Shown: positions 1 through 3,855 of the stretch, piece after piece
How the letters are laid out: each line of letters begins with the position of its first letter
Numbering within the stretch: the first letter of the stretch is position 1
DNA from: CAZQKW01 sp964594075
Lineage (GTDB): Bacteria > Desulfobacterota > WTBG01 > CAIYCZ01
Direction: 5' to 3'
Assembly (NCBI GenBank): GCA_964594075.1
Contig: CAZQKW010000089.1
Location: 1-5,612 of the forward strand
Length of the DNA: 5,612 nucleotides
Translations under genes and position numbers: made by a program
Notes under the pieces: model-generated
Database searches by the model: none
The model's input: the letters and a program-made list of their open reading frames with translations, nothing else
What the model was told of the DNA's origin: nothing

Positions 1-346
1 TGCAACCACTAAATATGCAGCGTGATGTTAATTCTATTTTGAGACGATTAATAAGAGCCACTATACTGGTATCTTTCACCGGCCTGATGGTAATGCGTTC
101 AATAATCAGACCAACCATGACAACAAGGAAAATACTTACCAGCGCTCCCGGAAGAATTGGCAAATGAAATACATTGCAGCAGGCGACCATAAACATACCA
201 CCCAACATAAGAAATTCACCCTGAGCAAAATTTATTATGCCGGTAGTGTTATAAATAATATTAAATCCAAGAGCTACCAGGGCGTATATACTCCCTATCG
301 TCAGCCCACTCAAAACATACTGCACAAGCGCGTCAGATACATGCAT
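1..346 (-). CDS. livH: Branched-chain amino-acid ABC transporter permease, LivH family (N-terminal part, cut by window edge)
   Basis: Reading down from the ATG at 346 gives 115 codons that run off the left edge. The N-terminal half matches LivH-type permeases: a first membrane segment with the GLTIGSIYALVALGFNIIY pattern, then NTTGIINFAQGEFLMLGG (residues 33-50), which is the family's most conserved stretch. A second hydrophobic segment (about 66-82) and IERITIRPV (82-90) follow. LivH is an inner-membrane subunit of the high-affinity Leu/Ile/Val (or amide/urea) importer, working with LivM, LivF/G ATPases and a periplasmic binding protein, none of which is in view. The start is supported by AGGA and GGAG just upstream (GGAGATAGGAAACG before ATG). 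From residue 99 the expected hydrophobic continuation is replaced by RLKIELTSRC, suggesting a frameshift near base 50. Full-length members have about 290-310 residues. Confidence 0.85.
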   Translation of the reverse strand, partial: MHVSDALVQYVLSGLTIGSIYALVALGFNIIYNTTGIINFAQGEFLMLGGMFMVACCNVFHLPILPGALVSIFLVVMVGLIIERITIRPVKDTSIVALINRLKIELTSRCIFSGC

Positions 347-384
347 CGTTTCCTATCTCCAGGTCATACCGAAAACGATTTTGA

Positions 385-403
385 ACGTCCTGAGACGTCC
401 TGA
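385..403. repeat. Two 9-bp direct repeats in the livH leader, period 10 bp
   Basis: ACGTCCTGA occurs at 385-393 and again at 395-403, one helical turn apart, with the palindrome GACGTC at 394-399. It lies between the candidate promoter and the livH start, so it would be in the 5' leader. It could be a regulator-binding site, but the sequence shows nothing beyond the repetition. Confidence 0.3.
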
Positions 404-410
404 AACAGAG

Positions 411-439
411 GATATAGCATGTTGATAGTGTCAAAGCAA
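411..439 (-). promoter_or_regulatory. Candidate sigma70 promoter for the livH-like gene
   Basis: On the minus strand TTGCTT (439-434) is followed after 17 bases by TATATC (416-411), preceded by a TGC that could act as an extended -10. Each hexamer matches consensus at four of six positions. The site lies about 65 bases upstream of the ATG at 346. It is a weak prediction in AT-rich DNA. Confidence 0.3.
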
Positions 440-467
440 ACCGTATTTCAATACTGAAGCAATAGAT

Positions 468-543
468 TTTAACCGCTGAGTCCGCAAAGCACGCAGAGAA
501 GCATTTTTATTCCCTCAGCGATCCCTGCAATCTGTGGTTAAAT
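468..543. repeat. Dispersed intergenic hairpin repeat, copy 1 (uninterrupted)
   Basis: The element opens with TTTAACCGCTGAGTCCGC and closes with CGATCCCTGCAATCTGTGGTTAAAT. Its two ends are imperfect inverted repeats (TTAACCGC.GAG against CTGTGGTTAA), so it can fold into a long, mismatched hairpin. Related copies lie at 1091-1237 and 1950-1989. Similar GC-rich 'CGCAGAG' repeats are common between genes in several environmental bacterial phyla. No protein-coding capacity is visible. Confidence 0.75.
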
Positions 544-555
544 AGTTTTTTTATG

Positions 556-584
556 TTGTGACGATGCAATTGTCTTTTTGTTAT
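556..584 (+). promoter_or_regulatory. Candidate promoter for the DUF2281-like antitoxin gene
   Basis: TTGTGA (556-561) and TGTTAT (579-584) are separated by 17 bases and lie about 65 bases upstream of the ATG at 648. Each hexamer matches sigma70 consensus at four of six positions, and the region is AT-rich, so chance matches are likely. Confidence 0.25.
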
Positions 585-647
585 ATTTTTCTCAATTAAA
601 TCCAAATAAATCGCTCATCAATAGTTTAATTCCTTAAAGGGTTTTAT

Positions 648-890
648 ATGGATACAGCAAGAATTATCCGTGATCTGGCAGTACTCCCTCGCACACAACA
701 AAAAGAGATAGCCGATTATATTGAATTCTTGAAAAAGCGTTACAAAAAAACTCCCGCGGCCAGAACCGCCAGACCACGAAAGCAAAAACTTTCTACTGAA
801 TCATTTACAGGAATCTGGCAGAACCGCAAGGATATGAAAAACAGCTTCTCGTGGGTCAGAAATACACGTCTTTCTGAATGGCCAGAATAA
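648..890 (+). CDS. DUF2281 / VapB-like antitoxin, apparently orphan
   Basis: This 80-residue protein resembles DUF2281-type antitoxins. An N-terminal helical segment (about residues 6-33, with LPRTQQKEIADYIEFLKKRY) has the family's 'LP..QQ.E..D.IEFLK.RY' pattern. A basic linker (38-48) follows, then a C-terminal tail SFTGIWQNRKDMKNS and WVRNTRLSEW (52-78), the usual toxin-binding form 'GIWKDR.DM.DS..WVR..R..EW'. The start has a good ribosome binding site, AAAGGG seven bases upstream. Such antitoxins normally precede and overlap a PIN-domain RNase (VapC). No PIN gene follows; instead a decayed MazEF-like pair begins 54 bases downstream. The protein looks complete and could be a solitary antitoxin or anti-addiction remnant. 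Family assignment rests on motif recognition only. Confidence 0.75.
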   Translation: MDTARIIRDLAVLPRTQQKEIADYIEFLKKRYKKTPAARTARPRKQKLSTESFTGIWQNRKDMKNSFSWVRNTRLSEWPE

Positions 891-943
891 AATATATGAA
901 TATAGGGATATTTTATCTCAAAAGAAAACTAATGAAGGAACAA

Positions 944-1027
944 ATGGAAGTAACAATCCTCAGCGAGTCTTCTCTCCTAAAAGACTGGCTGACTCCTGAA
1001 GAGGATGAAGCATGGCAAAATTTGTAA
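944..1027 (+). pseudogene. C-terminal remnant of a MazE/PemI-like antitoxin
   Basis: A 27-codon frame starts at ATG 944 behind an AAGGA ribosome binding site (935-939). It encodes an ILSESSLLKDWLTPEEDEAW-type tail ending in QNL. This acidic 'S..SL..DWL.PEEDEAW..L' sequence is the usual C-terminus of about 70-residue antitoxins that sit directly before MazF/PemK-family RNases. The N-terminal DNA-binding or dimerisation part is missing. The same frame could begin at 932 or 896 (up to 43 residues), but that extension does not resemble an antitoxin domain. The last 16 bases overlap the start of the toxin remnant, which is the normal arrangement of intact pairs. Whether the short peptide is made cannot be told; it retains the toxin-binding part only. 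Confidence 0.65.
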
Positions 1028-1068
1028 AGGGCGATGTTGTAGTAGTTCCCTTCCCTTTCTTGCGCTGA
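1012..1068 (+). pseudogene. Truncated MazF/PemK-family toxin start
   Basis: The frame MAKFVKGDVVVVPFPF then LR-stop has 18 codons. 'M..F.KGDVVVVPFPF' followed by SDLS..K.RPALV is the characteristic N-terminus of MazF/PemK endoribonucleases, which are about 105-120 residues long. Homology stops after PFPF. One base further along, the frame reads S-C-A-D-stop, so a small indel plus loss of the rest may explain the break. No remaining MazF body is seen before the hairpin repeat at 1091. It is inactive as read, because the catalytic residues lie further downstream in intact members. It overlaps the antitoxin remnant by 16 bases. Confidence 0.75.
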
Positions 1069-1090
1069 TTAAGATACTCTATGGATATAT

Positions 1091-1237
1091 TTAAACCGCT
1101 GAGTCCGCCAATCGGCCATGTCTTCGACCCTGGCTTTGACTATGAGCTCAGACCCGAATGGAGCTCGGAGCCGAATGGCAAAGAACGCAGAGAAACATTT
1201 GTTTTCTCAGCGATCCCTGCGCTCTCTGCGGTTAAAC
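1091..1237. repeat. Dispersed hairpin repeat, copy 2, interrupted by a 71-bp insert
   Basis: The outer parts match copy 1: TTAAACCGCTGAGTCCGC (1091-1108) resumes as AAAGAACGCAGAGAAA from 1180 and ends CGATCCCTGCGCTCTCTGCGGTTAAA (1211-1236). Between them lie 71 bases absent from copy 1. The outer arms are well-matched inverted repeats (TTAAACCGC against GCGGTTAA). It lies between the convergent mazF remnant and ygiT-type gene, where its hairpin might also help end transcription. Confidence 0.75.
1109..1179. repeat. Small palindromic insert with a 17-bp tandem repeat
   Basis: This segment interrupts hairpin repeat copy 2 exactly where copy 1 is continuous. It contains TCGGCC (1112-1117) and two tandem 17-mers, GAGCTCAGACCCGAATG (1144-1160) and GAGCTCGGAGCCGAATG (1161-1177), which match at 15 of 17 positions. 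A third related 17-mer occurs at 2030-2046. Insertion is after CCGC and the insert ends GAATGGC at both sites. It looks like a miniature non-coding mobile element or a remnant of one. Confidence 0.55.
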
Positions 1238-1256
1238 GAAATATTAACCTTTCCTT

Positions 1257-1496
1257 TTAAACCGCCTTAGCAGCAAAATTAAAAACCGGAACTTTCACAG
1301 TTTTCGCCGGCCTGCTTTTCCTTTCAGCATACTTAAGCAGTTTGTCAGCGACATCAGGAGCATAGGTCTTTTCTCCGCATTTGCTGCATACCTCTGCAGG
1401 AACGTGTTCTACAAAAAAGTAGCTTTCCTCACTTTCATATACAAAGGTCACCTGCTCTTTAACTACTTTTCCTCCACAAAAAACACATTTATTCAT
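1257..1496 (-). CDS. YgiT-type zinc-finger antitoxin (MqsA N-terminal-like)
   Basis: This 79-residue protein has two CxxC pairs, C4-C7 (CVFC) and C37-C40 (CSKC, in PAEVCSKCGEKTYAP), the zinc site of the YgiT/MqsA N-terminal domain. It lacks the HTH domain of full MqsA (about 131 residues), so it presumably neutralises the toxin without the classical DNA-binding half. The tail after residue 60 is basic with a VPVFNF segment, as is frequent in this short family. The ATG is one base after the stop of the DUF4258 gene, with AGGAG inside that gene's last codons, so the two genes are translationally linked. Its partner is the DUF4258 protein. The toxin-first order is like mqsRA. Downstream it meets the repeat at 1091-1237. 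Confidence 0.85.
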   Translation of the reverse strand: MNKCVFCGGKVVKEQVTFVYESEESYFFVEHVPAEVCSKCGEKTYAPDVADKLLKYAERKSRPAKTVKVPVFNFAAKAV

Positions 1497-1497
1497 A

Positions 1498-1797
1498 TTA
1501 TCTCCTTACCCGGCAACTAATCCATTCTTTCGAATCAGGTTCATAGGTTGTAATAATAACAACTTTGGGTGGCAAAGAAGCGTGAATATGTAAATTCCTC
1601 CCGGCTTTCGTCTTACCATATATAAGACAGCTTGGAGAATATTTATCCTCAGGATAGTGCTCAATAATTTCACCATCTCTAATCGCTTCCTCAACCTCTA
1701 ACCTATCAATTGATCTTTTTATCATTTGTTTTACGGCATGATCTGAAATGCGATATGCACCAATTTTGATTTTATCTGCGATATTTTTTATTGACAT
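1498..1797 (-). CDS. DUF4258-domain toxin of a toxin-antitoxin pair
   Basis: This 99-residue protein spans the usual DUF4258 length. Visible family features are YRISDHAVKQMIKRSID (15-31), an acidic helix VEEAIRDGEIIEHYPEDKY (35-53), SCLIYGKTKAGRNLHIH (56-72) and the C-terminal VVIITTYEPDSKEW (79-92). DUF4258 proteins are found beside YgiT-type zinc-finger proteins and are thought to be toxins related in fold to RelE/BrnT-type RNases; a catalytic residue set is not established here. The start at 1797 has no clear ribosome binding site, so a leader-poor or weak initiation is likely. The gene heads a two-gene operon with the zinc-finger protein one base downstream and a strong promoter upstream. 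The frame is intact, unlike the MazF-like pair 430 bases away. Confidence 0.85.
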   Translation of the reverse strand: MSIKNIADKIKIGAYRISDHAVKQMIKRSIDRLEVEEAIRDGEIIEHYPEDKYSPSCLIYGKTKAGRNLHIHASLPPKVVIITTYEPDSKEWISCRVRR

Positions 1798-1853
1798 AAT
1801 TTTTAGATTAAAGACTGCAACAAGAGGCCATACCTTTATTAATTATTTATACT

Positions 1854-1882
1854 ATTATAAAGTTAATCGCAGATAAGGTCAA
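1854..1882 (-). promoter_or_regulatory. Sigma70 promoter of the DUF4258/YgiT operon
   Basis: On the minus strand TTGACC (1882-1877) and TATAAT (1859-1854) are separated by exactly 17 bases. This is a perfect -10 and a five-of-six -35. Transcription would begin near 1847, leaving a leader of about 50 bases. The region from the -10 to the start is very AT-rich and could include the autoregulatory operator. Confidence 0.75.
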
Positions 1883-1904
1883 GTCATGGAAATAAACAGT
1901 CAAG

Positions 1905-1947
1905 AAATAAAAAGGCAAAAGCCCTTTTCACAGCATCTGCCTTTTAT
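1905..1947 (-). terminator. Probable rho-independent terminator for the large minus-strand gene (perhaps bidirectional)
   Basis: AAAAGGCA (1910-1917) pairs perfectly with TGCCTTTT (1938-1945); a shorter alternative is AAAAGGC (1910-1916) with GCCCTTTT (1921-1928), which leaves one G unpaired. On the minus strand the hairpin is followed by TTTTTATTTC, a U-rich tail. It lies between the stop of the large protein at 2169 and the operon promoter at 1882, and so would separate the two transcripts. The stem is GC-poor. Confidence 0.5.
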
Positions 1948-1949
1948 CT

Positions 1950-1989
1950 CGTCTCTTTCCTCCGCGATCCCTGCGCTCTCTGCGGTTTA
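1950..1989. repeat. Dispersed hairpin repeat, copy 3 (right half only)
   Basis: CGATCCCTGCGCTCTCTGCG at 1965-1984, continuing GTTTA to 1989, is identical to 1211-1230 of copy 2 and similar to 519-543 of copy 1. The left arm with ACCGCTGAG is absent, so this is a half element, truncated on the terminator side. Confidence 0.65.
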
Positions 1990-2004
1990 TCTTTAGCCTC
2001 ATTT

Positions 2005-2076
2005 ATTCCGCACTCCGCCCCTCGGCCGTGAGCTCTGGGCCGAATGGCATTCCGAAATCTGTATTCCGCAATCCGA
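2005..2076. repeat. Degenerate 7-bp array (ATTCCGC type) split by a palindromic insert
   Basis: Heptamers ATTCCGC (2005-2011) and ACTCCGC (2012-2018) are followed by a 30-base insert, after which ATTCCGA (2049-2055), ATTCCGC (2063-2069) and AATCCGA (2070-2076) continue. Such 'ATTCCGCAATCCGC' strings are frequent intergenic simple repeats in some environmental genomes. No coding meaning is evident. Confidence 0.5.
2019..2048. repeat. Palindromic insert, short form
   Basis: TCGGCC (2022-2027) and GGCCGA (2038-2043) form an interrupted palindrome centred on GAGCTC (2030-2035). The 17-mer GAGCTCTGGGCCGAATG (2030-2046) is related to the tandem 17-mers at 1144-1177. Like that copy it starts after CCGC and ends GAATGGC inside another repeat, suggesting the same element in a shorter form. 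Confidence 0.5.
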
Positions 2077-2137
2077 ATTCAGTTATTTCGCACTCATCGC
2101 TCGTTACTTTTTACATTCCCCTTTTTCCTTTCTTTCG

Positions 2138-2165
2138 AGTCACGAATCACGAGCCACGGGTTACG
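2138..2165. repeat. Four-unit degenerate 7-bp tandem repeat
   Basis: Four consecutive heptamers, AGTCACG, AATCACG, AGCCACG and GGTTACG, lie immediately after the stop codon of the large minus-strand gene. The pattern NNYYACG is kept in all four. It is a simple intergenic repeat with no recognised function. Confidence 0.5.
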
Positions 2166-2168
2166 TCC

Positions 2169-3808
2169 TTAGCATTCCTGTTCACACCCTATCCCACTAC
2201 ATCCCCCACACCCCGGATCAGTATCACACACATCCCCTATTCCATTACCATTCGCATCCAACTGTTGCGAGTTGCAATTGGTAGGACAGTTATCACACAC
2301 ATCACCCACGCCATCACCATCGCTATCTTCTTGATTCTTGAGGCATTGACCATTAGAAGAACAGCCATCTGCGCAGTCCGCATCATTTTGGCATGTTATT
2401 CCAGGTTTATCTGAAGTTGATGAGCATGTTCCAAGCTCAGGACCGTTGGGTTTAAATATGCAATTATCATCCTCATTGGTAATGCCGTCACTATCGTTAT
2501 CTCCCAATATAGGCGAAATCGCCCACGGCTCATAGTTTACATGATCACTCACCATATCTCCTAAACCATCCGGATTATATAAACCACCGGTAGCTCTGTC
2601 ATCAGATGGATCATATGGGCCTGAAGGATCGCCCCAGTAATTATTGGTGGCATCAATTACATTGCTCATCGCATTATAAATCCCGTACTGTTGATTATTT
2701 GTTATATTACACCCCGTCACGATGGGCGATGAGTACTGAGAGTACTCAACATATATGCCGTATTGGTTGTTCGTTATGGTGCAGCCGGTTATGGTCGGCG
2801 AAGACGCGGAAAAAATATAGAGTCCATAGGCCTGCATCCCGCTGATCGTGCAGTTGCTGATGGCCGGTGAACTGTTATCCATAGATATCCCATACCGGGC
2901 GGCGTTACAGTTGCTAATCGTGCACCCAGTGATCGTCGGAGAAGATTGATACAAACTGATTACCCCCCCTTGGTAACCATAACCATAATAACAATATGCT
3001 CCATATGCATGCTCCAACACACAGTTCTCAAGCCGACTCCCACTTGCACCTGCTCCGCTAAACCAAATTCCCCCCCACTGATTCTGCCCGTCTGCCCACG
3101 TGAACGTCACCCCAGTCGCATTCAGCGTCCCGACTACCGTGATCTGGGCACTGCCGTCCATCTTAACAGTACTCCCTGCGGGTATAGTCAGACTTGATCC
3201 CTCTTCGATGCTTAACCCTTGCAGGCGGTAAGCATGCCCCGGCTCTTCCCAGATAACGGTGCCGCTAATCGTTCCCCCTGCATACATATCTGCGGTATTA
3301 TTGGTATAGGTATTCCCGCTGATTAAAGGATTGCCTCCTTGGTAGTAAACGTAGATACCATAGCCATTCCCGCTTATAGTATTGCCCTGATAAACACCGC
3401 TGCCATATATATAGATCCCGTATTGCGGGTTGCCTGTAATGTTACACCCCGTCACGATGGGCGATGAGTACTGAGAGTACTCAACATATATGCCGTATTG
3501 GTTGTTCGTTATGGTGCAGCCGGTTATGGTCGGCGAAGACGCGGAAAAAATATAGAGTCCATAGGCCTGCATCCCGCTGATCGTGCAGTTGCTGATGGCC
3601 GGTGAACTGTTATCCATAGATATCCCATACCGGGCGGCGTTACAGTTGCTAATCGTGCACCCAGTGATCGTCGGAGAAGATTGATACAAACTGATTACCC
3701 CCCCTTGGTAACCATAACCATAATAACAATATGCTCCATATGCATGCTCCAACACACAGTTCTCAAGCCGACTCCCACTTGCACCTGCTCCGCTAAACCA
3801 AATTCCCC
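2169..3808 (-). CDS. C-terminal part of the large exported protein: right-handed beta-helix plus thrombospondin type-3 repeats (frame-separated from the lipase part)
   Basis: This is the downstream half of one gene broken at 3805-3812. In this frame no ATG exists; the first usable start is GTG 3755, which is plainly internal because the identical codon sits inside the second copy. Counted in the rejoined 1145-residue protein, residues about 602-1025 form parallel beta-helix rungs of roughly 22-25 residues ('SSPTITGCTISN', 'NNQYGIYVE') with a ladder of cysteines and a Tyr/Gly-rich loop. A helix-ending motif NNYWGDPSGPYDP (987-999) follows. Then come calcium-binding thrombospondin type-3 repeats: DNDSDGITNEDDNC (1036-1049), DSDGDGVGDVCDNC (1094-1107) and DANGNGIGDVCD (1117-1128). 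It ends CGGCSGIGCEQEC. The beta-helix contains two copies of an identical block, 245 residues apart. It is likely extracellular and adhesive or polysaccharide-binding; no helix catalytic site is recognised. Confidence 0.85.
2707..3119. repeat. Internal direct repeat of the beta-helix gene, copy A (413 bp)
   Basis: From TTACACCCCGTCACGATGG to CACCCCAGTCGC this segment is identical by eye to 3442-3855 except for one C in a homopolymer. It encodes 137 residues, from TFTWADGQNQWGG-type sequence through four to five beta-helix rungs to PIVTGCNI. It lies nearer the C-terminus of the protein. Confidence 0.9.
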
Positions 3809-3855
3809 CCCCACTGATTCTGCCCGTCTGCCCACGTGAACGTCACCCCAGTCGC
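3442..3855. repeat. Internal direct repeat of the beta-helix gene, copy B (414 bp)
   Basis: This is the N-terminal-side copy, offset 735 bp (245 codons) from copy A, with C8 at 3805-3812 in place of C7. The sequences flanking both copies are still homologous at protein level (GTLTATG against GTLNATG; NPQYGIY against NQQYGIY) but diverged in DNA. The identity therefore stops abruptly, as expected after gene conversion or a very recent duplication. Confidence 0.9.

Larger units (their letters stand above)
347..647. other. Intergenic gap between divergent livH-like and DUF2281 genes
   Basis: This 301-base stretch has no supportable gene. It contains the livH leader with its short direct repeats, a candidate livH promoter, copy 1 of the dispersed hairpin repeat (468-543), and an AT-rich segment with a possible promoter for the antitoxin gene at 648. 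Confidence 0.7.
1798..2168. other. Intergenic gap packed with short repeats
   Basis: This 371-base stretch has no supportable gene. In order it holds the leader and promoter of the DUF4258 operon (1798-1882), a probable terminator (1905-1947), half of a hairpin repeat (1950-1989), a broken 7-bp array interrupted by a palindromic insert (2005-2076), and a second 7-bp array (2138-2165) ending three bases before the large gene's stop codon. Confidence 0.7.

Noticed and set aside
164..403. A 79-codon plus-strand frame
   Set aside because: It is antisense to the LivH-like coding sequence, which has clear family motifs and its own ribosome binding site.
419..440. TTGACA with TATATC as a livH promoter
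   Set aside because: The spacing is only 12 bases, too short for sigma70; the TTGCTT alternative with 17 bases was preferred.
1506..1694. A 62-codon minus-strand frame inside the DUF4258 gene
   Set aside because: It is an alternative-frame shadow of a gene with good family motifs.
2005..2165. CRISPR array
   Set aside because: Units are 7 bp, degenerate and without spacers of uniform length; no cas genes are present.
2028..2414. A 128-codon open frame on the plus strand
   Set aside because: It starts in the palindromic repeat and runs antisense through the thrombospondin-repeat coding region; the composition is low-complexity Thr/Ile/Pro-rich and no family is recognisable.
2606..3197. Two plus-strand frames of about 80 codons
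   Set aside because: Both are antisense shadows of the beta-helix coding region with no recognisable motif or ribosome binding site.
2169..3755. An independent gene starting at GTG 3755
   Set aside because: The start has no ribosome binding site, and the same codon is internal in the identical copy 735 bp away; the frame is the continuation of the lipase-PKD gene.
3805..3812. Programmed ribosomal frameshifting as the explanation for the break
   Set aside because: Rejoining needs a +1 (or -2) shift, no usual +1 signal is evident, and the seven-G copy shows that the normal gene needs no shift. Slippage, mutation or miscall is simpler.
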